A DNA stretch of 64,000 nucleotides from assembly GCA_948146395.1 (NCBI GenBank), contig OX411544.1, positions 93,049,232-93,113,231 on the forward strand, in the 5' to 3' direction. This document shows positions 1 through 13,095 of this stretch, piece after piece. The DNA is from Fragum whitleyi (taxonomy: Eukaryota; Mollusca; Bivalvia; Cardiida; Cardiidae). Made by a program: the position numbers and the translations under genes. The notes under the pieces are model-generated. The model worked only from the letters and a program-made list of their open reading frames with translations. It made no database searches and was not told the DNA's origin. Position 1 is the first letter of the stretch. Every line of letters begins with the position of its first letter.

Positions 1-112
1 TCAATTTAATGATGTCACTAACTGTATATAGGCACTTTGATGGGTCAGCTTAAAACCCATAGCCACTGACCAATCAACTTTAACATTTAGAATCAAACCA
101 GCCCTGTGTTTA

Positions 113-230
113 GGTTGACAAAACAGTGAACACACTTTGCAAATTATACCCTACCTTATATGTGGACTTGCACAAAAAGCAGGGTATAATTATAATTTGC
201 AAACTGTTTACACTGTTTTGTCATCCTGAA
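113..230. repeat. Palindromic repeat, family A copy 1
   Basis: Two inverted arms: 'gacaaaacagtg..gcaaattataccct' on the left and 'agggtataattataatttgc..cactgttttgtc' on the right. Related copies lie at about 7529, 19851 and 23633, so this is an interspersed MITE-like hairpin. No coding capacity. Confidence 0.7.
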
Positions 231-504
231 AGCAGGACTCTCGCAGTGATTGAGACATGGTTTTCAAAACAACAACTGTGTGTTTTGTATGTGAGTTAGT
301 GTATCCATCAGTCTGGCTGTTATTTTGCGTAATAATGAACTGGCAGGGCAGGGCTTAACCGTGACGTAATTTGGCGAGTTTACTTTTCAATAGTTTAGGT
401 TCTCTCAAATTTTAGTCGGTAATCATCGTTAACGCATGCCTAATAACTGTATCCTAAAACCTAAAGGATTCACGTGCTTTGAGAAAGTGAACACATTTCA
501 TCTT

Positions 505-710
505 TTGGTAACCAAGGCCTCGTAACTTCAGCTTGATTAAGCTAAAGTTACGAGGATTTCGTTACCAATCTTAAGAAGAAAGTCAACATAAATAATTTGA
601 GACCTTAAGATTGGTGACCAGATCCTCGTAACTTCAGCTTAATCAAGCTGAAGCTATCAGTATTTGGTTACCAATCTTAAGGTCTCGTGTTATTTATGTC
701 GACTTTCTTC
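505..710. repeat. Compound inverted repeat, 'ggtaacca' ends
   Basis: The motif 'cctcgtaacttcagctt' and its inverse occur twice, with 'ttaccaatcttaag' arms on both sides. The whole block can fold into nested hairpins. A shorter hairpin of similar make lies at about 47327. Confidence 0.6.
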
Positions 711-1030
711 AGAAGTAGGTTATTTTAGATAAAAGCTGATTTACCTTAACCTTAAGTGCAACAACTTGTTACTTAGGCTCTGCCCTGCCAGGGCATTAAT
801 CATGGATAATATAGTCCACCAATCTGATTTTGTCTGGACAAAATACTCTTACATTTATGTATGGATTCCTACCTAACTCGGTACAATTGTTTTCTGTCAT
901 GAGAAGATGAGCTATTTGAAAGAAATTTTCAGATAGCTCAAAGTTCAAGGTCACAGCTGAGGGTCATATGTTTGAATGAAGGCTGACAACAAATTTTGGG
1001 AACAACCATTTAGTAAATGTAATAATTTTT

Positions 1031-1885
1031 AGCTCCACTGGCTGAAAGCCACTGCACCTCAGAAACTACAGGATGAATTTCAACCAAACTTCACAGGAAT
1101 GATCCTTGGGTGACCTTCTTTCAAAGTTGTTTAAGAAATTTGGATCCAATGAAAAATATGTATTAAATGGGCGTGGCTAATTTCCAAATATGGTAAAAAG
1201 TGAGTTTTCTCAGATTCTAATTGATGGATACCAATTAAATTTTACATGAATGATCCTTGGGTGACCCTTTATCAGTCCACCAAAAATTATTGTGATCAGA
1301 TGAAAAATATGCATTTCATGGGCAGAGGTCATTTCTCTATATGTTATTTAGTGGAAACTTTACAAATCATTTTCTCTTAATTTAATTGATGGCTATCAAC
1401 CAAATTTCACATGAATGATCCTTGAGTGAATTTTTATCAATCTACCAAATTTTTTTGTGATCGGATGTATTTTATGGACGGAGGTCATCTCTCTATATGT
1501 TATATATTGGAAACTTTGAAAATCATTTTCTCAGAATGTAATTGATGGATATCAACATAATTTCTCTGGAATGATCCTTGAGTTAACCTTATCAGTCTAC
1601 CAAAAATTATTGTGATTAGATGAAAATTATGTATTTTATTGTCATTTCTCTATATGATATATAGTGGAAACTTTAAAAAATCATTTTCTCAGAATGTAAT
1701 ATCAACCAAATTTCACTGGAATGATTCTTGAGTTAACCTTTATCATGCAGCAAAAAATTAATGTGATTGGATGGAAAATATGTCTTTTATGGGCAGAGGT
1801 CATTACTCTATATGTTATATATTGGAAACTTTGAAAATCATTTCAACATCAGTAGAACCCAAAATATATTAAAATCTAGTTTACT
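1031..1885 (+). repeat. 'agctccactggctgaaagcc' element, decayed copy
   Basis: Starts with the same head as the elements at 26602 and 33266, then runs through about 130-bp internal units containing 'tgatccttgggtgaccc' and 'ttttctcagaatgtaattga'. The GC-rich segment after the head and the usual tail are missing, so this copy is truncated and internally deleted. Confidence 0.7.
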
Positions 1886-4169
1886 GATCCCACCAAATAT
1901 ACCATTTTCAAATCCAAAGTTCTATAGACCATAAGGGAAATTCACCTCCAATAAAACATATATCCCATAGGGCTGCAATATGTCTAGGGCTTCCAGATTT
2001 ATTTATCAAACATTAGACACATAAAATTGAGTTTTTACACACAAAGTTCAACAAACCAGACTTATTTATATTTCCAATTTTGTGGCGGGAACTTTCTGGC
2101 AATGTCTTTAACGAGACTTTGGCCTCAATTTTTTTTTCTAATGAAAGGTTATTTTAATACAGTGAAAAACAAAATGGCAAAAATATTGCCTGGTTTGTCA
2201 AGTCTGCTTAACATGAGCCTGCCAAAATTGTCGAGACAACAAGTAGGGATGTCGAAGTTACAGACTTTTTTCCAACGAAGAAAAATGGTATTTGCTGAAC
2301 TTTTTTTTATGCTAGAACAATTTGGAAAGGGTCAATGATGTTCCTTAATAAACGGTTTGTATAGTGGAAGCATATTGACCTAAACCTTCCCTCTATGATT
2401 TAAATAGATTAAATGTCGGTCGTTTCCTTTCGGCAAAACATGACTTACGTGCGGAATTCAATCGTAAAGTTGGAGTGCACGTGTTAGCTCTGTTAACCCG
2501 TTATTGCCCATGCTTTTTACAGTAACGGCAATATTTGGTCACCATCATGAACTAGTGAATCATTACATAAATTGGGTCTCCTATTTAATAATGTTTAGAT
2601 GCGGGTAAAGAAAATACAAATTTTCATCTTTTTAAATGCAAATTGTGTTGTTTTTTTTTTCTTTTTCACTTTAACTGAAATAAAATTGCCTCTCACAGTC
2701 TCACACAAGCAGGAATAATTGTTTTTGGAATTGAATCATCTGCTTCATGACTAGGTGCCCTGTTTACTGTTATACTATTAAGTCAACTCATACCTGTAAT
2801 TTGTACAGTATCACGGAATGTCCATGTTTGATCGTCACGTGCCAACGTTTCATCAGAATTGTATTCATGAGCCTAATTATTTATTCTGCATAAAGGTTAG
2901 GTTCAAGTTAATATGCGCTTGCTATAGTAATATGAAAAATATATTGAGAAAGAACAATGAATACAATCAACATTCCTATTAAGCAAACCTGATGAAGAGT
3001 TTTTATATTAAGATTATAAATTTGCATGGTTCTTTATCTTGTTTACATAATACTGTTGCTTATAGGGGCGTTATAGTCTGTTTGACTTCTATAAGGACCA
3101 GCCTTTTCATCAATTACGTAAAATTGAGTTTGAATGAAGGGTATCAATGTGGTTAAATATAAATTTCAGCATAATACCATTCCAAAAAATATTTTTTGGA
3201 AACAAAATGATTTTAAAATAATGATTTTGTCTATCTAGTAAATGATAAAACTTTTGCATTTTCTGCTCTTAAACACAAGGGGTGGTGAAGGCTGTTTAGT
3301 TTTAAGAAATTGCAAACAAATAGTAAAAACATGTGAATTATACTAAACATTTGACAGAAGAAATGCCCTTTATTCCATATTTGGACAATCTAATTAGCAT
3401 ATCGACGGTCAGGACATATCAAATTTAAATTCCATGTGTTTTGTACTGTTATTACTCGCCTACTTATCTAGTTTTCCTCATGAAAATCCCAACAACTTCG
3501 TTAAATGATCATTTCTGATTGGTCTAAATAAGGGAATATGGGGTTCATCTCAGAATGGATAATACCTATTATCAGTTACCTAGACAAACCGTTTTTGAAC
3601 AAATACAGAAAACACTAAGATTTGATAGCCTAAGGAAGTAGAAAATTCCACAAAATTGATTTTACAAAAATACTCCATTTCATACTAAAATGACTTGCTA
3701 AAAAACCTATACTTTTGACTTGGCCCCTATGCAAATCAGAGCTATTTTTGGATAGACAATTCGCTGTTCTGTTAATTACAGACACAAGTAGGTATGAAAG
3801 GCAGAAAGTTAACATGTAGACGGATGGACAAAGTCATTATTTCACCCCCAAGAATTCTGAAAAAACAAAATTCTTCATGGTATTAGATAGAAAATTTGAT
3901 ATGACAAGAACAAAATAGATTCATTAATTTGATTCTGATATTTTAGGCAAAATATTGGTCCATATAGAAGTCAAATGGACTGAACTTGTATTGCCTTCAA
4001 CTAGACACAGTTGAGAGCAAAACATTGATAAATTTATAGCATATTGTTAACATCAAAATATTCTTTTAAAAGCTGTCTTTTAAAATTACATGTATTGGAT
4101 GTATAGTACAGTATATTACATAATTTAAAAAGAATTAGAAGGGTCATTATTGCAAACTTTGAAATATTT
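1886..4169. other. Intronic or upstream sequence without recognised genes
   Basis: AT-rich sequence. A 103-codon plus-strand frame at 2027-2338 has no recognisable domain and I do not call it. The missing 5' exons of the AREL1-like gene were looked for here and not found. Confidence 0.5.
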
Positions 4170-5130
4170 CCCTTTCTTAGACCACGCTTGAAGTGATTCG
4201 GCCAATCAGAGAGCAGTATTTCAAAAATATATTCACAGATACAACTCCTAGCATTGTATTTACAGATTATACAATGACAGTGTGTCGTGCACGTGAATCT
4301 TGACAGATTTTGTGTGCCGTGGCATTTAAGAAGGTGTTGAGCATATCATACGATCGCCTTTTCGAAAAGACCTTCTACAGTTGCATACTTGCAAAAGAGC
4401 TGCAATAAGTAACGATAATATATTCTTAAGTATAGTTTCTGAATAATTACACAAAATAACAGTAACATCAAAGCGATTTTTACTCATTTTCGTTGTCCAG
4501 ATGATGGGGTAAAAATTACTGACAATGTTAGAAAAGCATGGTCTAAGTCAGATAGAAAATCCCGTGCCACGGTATATGGAAAATAGAGACTCGTTGAAGC
4601 TCTTGTCTATTTCCCATATACCACTGCACTCTTTTTCTATCCTATACTTAGACCACGCTTCAAGCGAATCGGCCAATCAGAGAGCAGTTTTTCAAAAATA
4701 TAAATCACAGATACAACTCCTAGCATTGAATTTACAGATATACAATGAAAGTGTGTCATGCACGTGAATCTTGACAGATTTTGTGTGCCGCACCATTGCA
4801 AAAAGATGACGAGCATTTTTATAGGCGCCTTTTTCCAAAAGACTTTTTACAGTCGCAAAAAATGCAAAAGATCTGCAATAAGTAACGGAAATAGATTCAT
4901 AAGTAATTTTAGCGTTTTTACACATGTTAACAGTTATTTATCAAAGGGATTTTTACTCTTTTTTTGTTGTTCAGAGGTTCGGGGAAAAAAATACAGACAA
5001 TGTTAGAAAAGCGTGGTCTAAGTCAGATAGAAAATCTCGTGCCGCGGTATATGGGAAATAGACACTCGCTGACGCTCGTGTCTATTTCCCATATACCACA
5101 GCACTTGTTTTCTATCCTTTACATATACCC
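4170..5130. repeat. Three-part inverted/direct repeat block
   Basis: 'tagaccacgctt..cggccaatcagagagcag' occurs at about 4180 and 4650. Its partner 'gcgtggtctaagtcagatagaaaat' occurs at about 4535 and 5010, each followed by a hairpin with 'atatgg(g)aaatag' arms. Several short frames here belong to the repeat. Confidence 0.6.
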
Positions 5131-5282
5131 TGTTGATATTATCAGTGAACAAGATTTACTTTAGCAGCCCTTTGTTCATGATATGCATCACATTAATTTA
5201 CATTACAATATTTGCATCCATTCAAAAAAGATTCACAATAAACAGAACTCTTTTGAATGTGTTCATTTATAGTTGTACAAGA

Positions 5283-5354
5283 TGAAGTAAGTGATCAAAG
5301 GTCATTTTTCTCTATACCTGAATAGAGAAAAATGACCTTTGATCACTCACTTCA
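5283..5354. repeat. Hairpin 'gtgatcaaaggtca'
   Basis: Near-perfect inverted repeat of about 33 bp per arm around a short 'tacctgaata' loop. A second copy lies at 24893-24957 and a half copy begins at about 30290, fused to another repeat. Confidence 0.7.
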
Positions 5355-5502
5355 ACTAGTATATCTATACTACATCAACATGGACTTAGTCTCAAAGATG
5401 TGAAATTTCATGGCATGCTGTAAACCTAACATTGCTCATACACAGTTTGTGCTAGCTTTTCAAATTCAGGAGTCATTGTCCACTTGACCAAATATATATA
5501 TT

Positions 5503-6534
5503 TAGCTCACCTGAGCACATCGTCTGTCGTCAGTTGTCAACAATCTTAGTGTTAACAATCTTAGTGTTTACACTCTAGAGGCCACAAATATGGCCCAATC
5601 TTCATGAAACTTAGTCAGAATGTTGACCAGGTCACAAGGATGATCCATATTAAAAATGGAAAGGATCCATGCCATATCACGGGAAAAGGGAACTTAAAGA
5701 CATTTTTCTTGTTTACACTGCAGAGGCCACAAATACTGTCCAATCTTCATGAAACTTGGTCAGAATATTTGTCAGGTCACAAGGATCGACCCTATTGATA
5801 ATGGGAAGGATTCATGCCTTATCACAGGAAGAGGGGCCTTAATGACATTTTTCTTGTTACACTCTAGAGGCCACAAAAATGGCCCTATTTTAATGAAATT
5901 TATTCTGAAGGTTGGCCAGGTCACAAGGATGAAGCCTAGCAAATTTGGAAAGGATCCGTGCCATATCACGGGAAAAGGGGCCTTAATGACATTTTTCTGG
6001 TTTAAACTTTAGAGGCCACAAATATGGCCCAATCTCCATAAAACTTTGTCAGAATGTATGTCAGGTCACAAGGATGAACCCTATTGAGAATGGGAAAGAC
6101 CCATGACATATCAAGGAAAAAGGGGCCTTAATGACAATTTACTTGTTTACAATCTAAAAGCCACAAATTTAATTCAATTTTCATGAAACTTGCTCAGAAT
6201 AATGACTAGGTCACAGGGATGAACCGTATAAAAAATGGGAAAGATCCATGCCATATCACTGGAAAAAGGGGCCTAAATGACAATTTTCTTTTATACTCAT
6301 TAGAGGCCACAAATATGGCCCAATCTTTGTCAAACTTGGTCAGAATGTTGGCCAGGTAACAGGAAACTTGTTTAGAAAGGGCTAGAAACTTATGCAGGTA
6401 TCATAGGAATAGAGTAATGTCTTTCTTTGAAAAATTTAATGGTCATTTAATGATCTTAAGCAATAAATTTTGCTTAGGGAGGAGTCAAAGAGACGAAGGT
6501 GAGCGATATAGGACCATCATGGTCCTGTTGTTTT
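5503..6534 (+). repeat. 'agctcacctgagca' element with internal tandem units
   Basis: Head 'tagctcacctgagcac', then several roughly 115-130-bp units containing 'gaggccacaaatatggccc' and 'gtcacaaggatga', ending in 'gaccatcatggtcctgttg'. The same family appears at 14519, at 37521 (reverse) and at 63549. No transposase is seen, so it is probably non-autonomous. Confidence 0.8.
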
Positions 6535-7093
6535 ATTGGGTCAAAAGTGGTATTTAAGGGGTCAAAAAGCATGCAATCTAAAAAAGTTTATCTGTTTAAC
6601 ATTTAAAATTGATCTGCATAAATTAAAGTCCTGAGACACTTTATTGTTTATGTTGACTCATTTATATAGATCCTGTATAATATTATGAAGAAAACAAATG
6701 ATTTATTAATCTTGCATTTAATAGGTTGCACCAATAGAATTAAGTTGGCAAAAATGACTCCCTATAGGATTTTTTTTACGGTCTATAACAAACTTTTAAG
6801 TTGACAAGCAGAGTAGGGACATTTTGAATGTATAAACCATTGAAGACTTTAAGATTAACGCCTTTGCATTATGAACTGAAAGTAGACAGAGCTTGTGTTC
6901 ACTGAAATTCATGGTTATTTTCATCTCTTATTGGGTAACTTATTGGATCTAAATGGAATTTAGTTGATAGAATATAAAAATAAATCCTGCCCTTTCATTG
7001 GTTTAGAAAAATTGACAACCTGAAAACTGATGAGTTGTATTACTTGATATCACTTTTAAAAGAGGTTTACTGCATTTCTGTTTCTATTTATAG

Positions 7094-7331
7094 TTCTTCC
7101 ATAAAAATGGCAAGCCATATCCAGTTTCAAATACAGACAATGTGACAGTAGAAATCATCAATTCTGGTACAGAGGTAGCCAAGACCATGGTATTGGGTGG
7201 TGAGAATCCCGAAGAAGCTAACCTCGCAAAAGTGTCTTTCACCGTTCACAAGTCAGGAGATTACCGTATTAGTATTTTGTTCTCTGCCAAACATGTCAAG
7301 GGGAGTCCATTTACGAAGAAGTTTGAAGCAG
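7094..7331 (+). CDS. AREL1: AREL1-like HECT E3 ligase, first visible exon (filamin/Ig-like region)
   Basis: First visible exon of a gene ending at 44269. It opens after 'tatttatag' and closes at 'GAAGCAG|gtaag', phase 0 to 1. It encodes about 79 residues with 'FFHKNGKPYPV', 'VHKSGDYRISI' and 'VKGSPF', the hallmarks of the filamin-type Ig repeat near the N-terminus of AREL1. In vertebrates AREL1 is an E3 ligase that ubiquitinates inhibitor-of-apoptosis antagonists. In the human protein about 75 residues, including a membrane segment, precede this point; that part must lie left of the window, because I found no candidate in 1-7093. The 15 exons together give 2121 coding bases. The family call is firm; the function in this animal is inferred. 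Confidence 0.9.
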
Positions 7332-7351
7332 GTAAGATATATTAAGGTATG

Positions 7352-7432
7352 TCAAGGGGTCAGCACAATACTATTGTAAGTGCCTATAAATATATAGGCA
7401 TTTACAATAGTATTGCATTAACCCCTTGATAT
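7352..7432. repeat. Hairpin of the 'ggggtcag...actattgtaagtgcc' family
   Basis: Inverted arms 'aaggggtcagcacaatacta' and its complement ending 'ttaaccccttga'. It lies 20 bp after the donor of the exon at 7094. Relatives are at 18934, 19164 and 58380. Confidence 0.75.
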
Positions 7433-7528
7433 AGGATCTGTAATGAGATATTGTAGGAGAGAAGCTGATCTTAACCAAATCTAGAATTTTTAAGTGATGA
7501 AACTAGCCTTGGCGATCAACCCTGCTAT

Positions 7529-7642
7529 TAGGATGACAAAACAGTGCTGTTTGCCCATTAAATCCTGCTTTGCACACAAGTGCGCTTGCAAAGCAGGGTA
7601 TAATTTGCTAGCAATTTGCACCATTTTGTCACCCTGAACGCC
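7529..7642. repeat. Palindromic repeat, family A copy 2
   Basis: Arms 'ggatgacaaaacagtg' and 'caccattttgtcaccc' with 'gcagggtataatttg' inside, matching the family at 113-230. Confidence 0.7.
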
Positions 7643-8109
7643 ATGCAGATTATGATCATCATGGTAACAAATAAAAATGGAGTAACAGATCCTTTCCTTC
7701 ACATAAACAGCATATTTGTGCTTTAAAATTAAAATTTGACTCTCATAACCAAAGAAATGAGTTGTGTTAAAGTTTAGATGATGACATCATGAAGCACCCC
7801 ATTTTGGGATATTGATTGGACTCTTCAGTAATCTGGAAAGTACCTCAGACGTAAGTGTAGTAATTTTGGGTCATTTGTTAGGTAATTCAGCTTCTGGTGA
7901 TACTTTGGTCAAAATGCTTGAAGAATAACATATACCCATACCTTTAATGCTTTCTGATCATCTGTGGAAATCTTTTTGGCATGTAATACTTTGAAAACAT
8001 AATACAGTAAAACACTTTGAATTTATTTTTGCCAAATCATCAACAGTAAAATTTGTGGTGTCATATAAACCTGCATGGGATATGACAGGCTTTCATGGCT
8101 GCACCCTTA

Positions 8110-8630
8110 TTATACCCCCACCAACGAAGTAGAGTGGGGTATAATGGTTTCACAATGTCTGTCTGTCTGTCCATCCGTCCATCCATCCGTCCGTCCGTAG
8201 ACCTTTTCGTTTCCGAACTCTAACTCAAGAACAAAGTGACCTACAATCATGGAACTTAACACAAATGTTGCTTATGACCCAAGGAAGTGCCCTATTGTTT
8301 TTGGGTCACAGTCAATTTTTGTTTCCAGACTCTAACTCAAAAACCAAGTGACCTAGAATCATGAGACTTTACGCCAATGTTGCTTATGACCCAAGGAAGT
8401 TCCCCTTTTGTTTTTGGGTCACATAGGTCAGAGGTCAAGGTCAAAGTCAATATTTGTTCAATTTTCATTGCCTGACTCTAAGAACCAAGCGACCTAAAGT
8501 CATGAAACTTTGTGCAAATGCTGCATATGACCTCAATATTTGTTACAAACACATCCTGTACTACTAGCACTTGCATTTTGACAAAATGCTTGTGGAGGGT
8601 ATAAGTCCACTCTGCGACAGTTCTAGTTAT
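8110..8630 (+). repeat. 'tatacccccaccaacgaag' element
   Basis: Head with a short inverted 'tatacccc..ggggtata', then 'tctgtctgtctgtccatccg' and direct units containing 'caaggaagtgccc' / 'aactcaagaac'. Ends near 'gagggtataagtccactctgcgac'. Typical of low-copy-divergence clam repeats. No coding capacity. Confidence 0.65.
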
Positions 8631-9356
8631 TCCTGAGGTCTATTGCCTAGAATCAGGGAGTATTCCTGATTGGAAGCACCTACCACTTATGGCCATTGCA
8701 AATTTGGTTTTTGAATGTTGAAATGTAAAATGATAAAATATAGTTTAACTTGTGTTAAGCAGCCTCTTAGGGGACCATACAAGAATGGACGCTTATGGAA
8801 ATTGTCACTTAATACAATATTTCTTGATAGATATGACATGTCATTTTCATAACACATATTGATTGTTGCATAATTCTTACTGTATTTTATAATGTTCGAA
8901 TCTAACATCATTCATTCTAGTGGATTCCAACATAACAAATTCAATAAAAAACTATCTACTGTTTATGAATGTCCATTTTTCAGAGATTTTGCTTACGATG
9001 TAGGGACTGTTTATGATAGTCACTTAATAGTTGCTTAATAGAGGTGGTCACTTGAGTAATATTGACTGTACTAGTCATGCGAGCTATACTATACTTCTAT
9101 CCATATTCCATGGTAAATGCATTTCGATATGGATCCCTGTTACGTAATTTTCACACGACATGGATTGGATAAATGCTCAAAAGATTGCCTTCCATTTGCA
9201 TAAACAAGCATCCATTTGATTATCAGCTAGAAATATTGATAATATCAGATTTCTACCAGTTTCTTAGCAACCAAAGAAATTGGGCCAACAGAATTTTCTA
9301 GTAAATACACTTTAAGAAATAATTTACGTGTTGCTTTAAGAGTTTTGATCTAAAAG

Positions 9357-9378
9357 GAGAGAGAGAGAGAGAGAGAGA
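9357..9378. repeat. (GA)n microsatellite
   Basis: Eleven GA units in a row, slightly interrupted after the run. Confidence 0.9.
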
Positions 9379-9414
9379 AAACAGAGAAAAAGAAAATTCA
9401 AGGAATACTAAGAA

Positions 9415-9625
9415 ACTGCTATATCTAACCTTTGTCCTAGGTATGTGATTGAAAACTAGTCATGAGTCGAAAATTTTGGCTACACTTAAACCTTGGCCAT
9501 ATCTAACAATTGTCAAAGATATTTGATTGAAACTGGCCATGAGTTAAAGTTTTTGGATAAACATTAACCTTGGCTAAATCTAACCATTGTCAAAGATATT
9601 TGATTGAAACTTGTCATGAGTTCTT
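9415..9625. repeat. Three roughly 75-bp direct repeats
   Basis: Units share 'atatctaac..ttgtcaaagatat' and 'tgattgaaactggtcatgag'. The sequence after them to about 9840 resembles the body of the 16342 element in reverse, so this is probably a decayed copy of that family. Confidence 0.55.
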
Positions 9626-9904
9626 GTCATAACAAATCCCCATACTGTCAAGGGGGATAACTGTAAATGCATTATTATTAAAATCATTCCCCTTTTTATG
9701 CTTTTTATGCCATCCATCTCTGTTGCCAATTACACAAAGACTATTCGAGCTGATATTTGGTATGATGATAGATCTCATTGATATGCATCTGCAAAAACCA
9801 CGGTAAAGATCATCTGATAAGGTTAAGGTCATCTTTCTAGGTCAAACTTGCAGAAAAATAGTCACTTTGGGGTATTAGTGTTTCACAACATGTCTTCTTC
9901 AACT

Positions 9905-10147
9905 TAACCCTTGTCATGCTGAATAAATTTTGGCTAAAAATTTGCATCAAAATCAAAGGGCAAAAAGTACTGAAAGTACCAATAGTAGGTCAATCTTTAT
10001 TTTTAAAACTAAATCTATTGACAATTCTGGTTTGAAGTGAGAAACAGGTGGTGAAGACTAACATCCGGCTGCACATATGTGCAGGCTGATGTTTGTATAT
10101 AGCTCCTGCCAAAGCAGGAATATTCTGGATTCAGCATGACAAGGGTT
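9905..10147. repeat. MITE, TIR 'aacccttgtcatgctgaat'
   Basis: Terminal inverted repeats 'aacccttgtcatgctgaat' and 'attcagcatgacaagggtt' enclose about 240 bp with an inner 'tgcacatatgtgca' palindrome. Further members lie at 35080, 43689, 52126 and 54590. The sequence is non-coding and flanked by TA. Confidence 0.8.
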
Positions 10148-10274
10148 AATATTTTTCACCATCAAGCTCCTGAAGAGGGGCATGATAATCACATGCAGTG
10201 CTCTTGTTAAAGTTCTCTTAAAAAAAATTAATAAGAAATAAAAATTAAAAAAAAAGTCTGTTAAGTATAATTCC

Positions 10275-10520
10275 AAGCAAGGTGAGCTCATACATTTGCC
10301 TCTAACCCTGGGGTCTTAAGTTCGAACCAGGCTCTGCCAACTTTCATTGACTTTTGGCAAAAGTTAATATAACATTAGTCATTTATCTCCCACTGATGGG
10401 TGAATGATAAGTATTAGGCCTATGTGGGATGTGCCTTCTCATGCATATTTGTATTATTATGTTGTGACTATGAGCCTATGTGCTTAATGTCGAAATAAAG
10501 AATGTTATGTTATGTTATGT
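10275..10520 (+). mobile_element. tRNA-derived SINE with (TTATG)n tail
   Basis: A possible A-box near 'aaggtgagctcatac' and a clear B-box 'agttcgaaccaggc' at about 10319-10332 mark a tRNA-like head. The body ends in 'cgaaataaagaatg' and a run of 'ttatg' units. This is the usual SINE plan (RNA polymerase III head, simple tail). The left boundary is approximate. Confidence 0.65.
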
Positions 10521-10610
10521 AAGTTTGTGGCTCAAATGAAAAGTTGTGGTTGTGCTGGTGTAAAGAAAAGACAGGAAACCATGAGTAGGTACTCACTAGC
10601 CTCTAATGTT

Positions 10611-10837
10611 TAACCCTTTGCTGTTTAAACCCTGCTTTTTATGTGCCTGTGATTTTATGATTGAGAAAACATTGTGCAAAAAGAAGAAATTACTTCTGAC
10701 AAGCAATTTCTTCTTTTTCCACACTATTTTCTACCCTACTGAATGGTTATATTTCATATTAAATCCACTTTAAATTTTCGTCTGCAAAACCTTTGAATTT
10801 GGACAGGCCCAAAATTTTGTAAAACAGGAAAGTGTTA
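10611..10837. repeat. MITE, TIR 'aaccctttgctgttt'
   Basis: Ends 'aaccctttgctgttt' and 'aaaacaggaaagtgtt' are inverted with an inner hairpin 'gaagaaattacttctgac..caatttcttctt'. Other copies are at 14503-15999 (interrupted) and 18161-18385. Confidence 0.8.
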
Positions 10838-11670
10838 ATTGCAATAATGTTGAAAGTGGTGTTAAACAATGTACAAACAAATAAACCAAAGCAAAGTATT
10901 ATATTACAGCTTAATTCAACAACAATTTTCTTTTAGCTTTCGAGTAGTCGTGACTCCATAACTGTCTAACTAACAGTCTAAATACAAGATAGTGCACTCT
11001 ATTTTATTGACAGCGGGTAATGTTGCAGAGCTTATGAATCAATCATTTTATGCAAAAATGATGCATCTCATGTAAATTAATAAGACGGCTAAGGTAATTT
11101 GTCTTGGGGCTTGTCAATTTGCACACCAATGATCGTAATGAAATTGCGATAGATTTGTCAATTAGTTAGTCTACAGTTTTATGGGAGAATGAAATGCAGT
11201 GTGAAATATGTTCTAGTTGTTCGAAATGAGTTCAAATTTTTTGTGATTAATTTCTTTTACTGACTTGACTGTTTGGATTATTTATCAAATTATTAATGTT
11301 GTCATACTGAACCAGGAATGCTGCTTCTCTTGTTTTGGCAAGCAGTATAAGCAAAGAACAGCCTTCATTTTATTGCAATCTGATTTCTGATTACTTTACT
11401 TACTTGATTTTCAAACTTTTTAAAAGAGAATAGTGAACTAAATCTGATGCTTTCATTGCTCTCAACCCTTTGATTGTAAGCCTCTGTTTTGGATTTAAAT
11501 CATTTAATGCAGCATGATATGGATTTTAAATCTACTCAACCTATTTCTACTAGCATCTTGAATTGCAAAACTGCTTCATATTGCAACTTTAAGAAGCTTT
11601 GGAACTTGTGAACAAAGTACCAGACAACATCTAAAACTGAGACTCTGGTCCAGTTTGAGATATATATAAT

Positions 11671-11810
11671 ACGTACTTAGTGTTTGTATGAGAAAAAATA
11701 TCTAACGAGGTTGGGAGAATTGATAATTGTCGAGGCTCTGCCAAGACAATTGTCAATTATCTCAACCGATTTAGATATTTTTTTCATATGACACACTAGG
11801 TACATATTAT
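11671..11810. repeat. Inverted repeat, 'gataattgtcgaggc' centre
   Basis: Arms beginning 'tacgtacttagtgtttg' and ending 'acacactaggtacatatta' are inverted. The centre pairs 'agaattgataattgtc' with 'gacaattgtcaattatct'. MITE-like, with no other copy noticed in this window. Confidence 0.6.
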
Positions 11811-12750
11811 ATTTATCTTATAACCTCAAATTATTTGTCTTGTTTTCGTTGATGTTTCTAGCTGAAATGCAAGTTACTAAAAATAACCACATTTGATCAT
11901 TGTTCTAAAAATATCTATGTAATATCATAAAAAATATCATACCGGATGTTATCATACGGATATTTGTATAGTTATAAGATAAATGTGAATAACACATGAA
12001 AATTGTAATACATATTTAAGTGTAAAATTATCAAGAAACATCATGGGAAAATTAGAAATTATTGTCACACACATTTTTCTATCCTCATTTTAAAGTTTCC
12101 CTTATTATCTTATTTTCTCTATCATTTGTAAATGGCAAAAAGGCAATGAGTTAGGCAAACTGGTTAATTTTTTACAGAATTAATGCTTATACCTATACTT
12201 GAAATTGAATAATAAACGATTGTTGGTTAGTGTCCGCAACCTCGTAACTGTATGCAAGCCAGAGTTATGTTATTTTGGTCTCAAATTGATGTAATATTTT
12301 CAAAATGAGAAGTTATTTCATGGGGAGACATAAGTTACACATTTTCAAATACAAATATCTTTGATTGAACAAATACAGAAATGGCCAAGACATGTCTGGT
12401 GTTGTTCAAGATTGGAAGAAGCCTGGATGTGTAATAGAAATTCATTTGGATATTTGATTTAAGTCAAGATTCTTGATGTAGCTGATAAAATGAAGTTTGC
12501 TTTCATTTGTAGTGAAAACACTTTATTCATCGAATGATGTGAAAATAGGAGCCTTCATGTGTATATTGAAAATCAGTGTGTGTTGGAGTCAGTGTGCAAC
12601 ATTTCCAACAATTTCATATGTGCACAAAGGAAATACTCTGGCCAGTCTGTGCATTTGACTAGAGGATTTGTTCTGCGCTCTGTAGAAAGACAAAGTCTCA
12701 AAGTACTGGTAGATAGTCAGCAAATCTTCTTACAATATAACCTATGTTGC

Positions 12751-13095
12751 AGGAGTGAAATAACCCAATTGAATATTTTTGATATTACACAGGTGTTATT
12801 ACACTAGTGGAATAATTATGCTAAGAATAGATAGCAATGTTATATTTTGTTATGAAAATGATGTCATAATGCATTTGATGACTTCAATTCTCAAATTGTG
12901 TTATATGTTTCATGGAATAACTTGAATTGATAAATTTCTAGAATTTCCTTGATTTGTTGCAAAAATTCAGGTTGTAGGAATTAATTTAACTCGTCATCTA
13001 AAACAGATAAAAACTTGGCAAAGCCTCCTTTTTATCTGTTTCTAGATGAGTATTTTACCAAATTTGGTATTCAATGATCACTCCTTGAATATTCT
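12751..13095. repeat. Interspersed repeat of about 340 bp
   Basis: Contains 'atttttgatattacacaggt', 'aaacagataaaaactt' and 'ttggtattcaatgatcactc'. The same order is found at 25884-26280 and, in part, at 52495-52790. Confidence 0.65.

Noticed and set aside
2027..2338. 103-codon plus-strand frame, possible first AREL1 exon
   Set aside because: No resemblance to the AREL1 N-terminus, no suitable donor, low-complexity Phe/Leu-rich translation.
8160..8200. CRISPR-like or satellite signal from 'gtctgtctgtctgtccatcc'
   Set aside because: Simple-sequence head of a bivalve repeat; no spacer-repeat structure.
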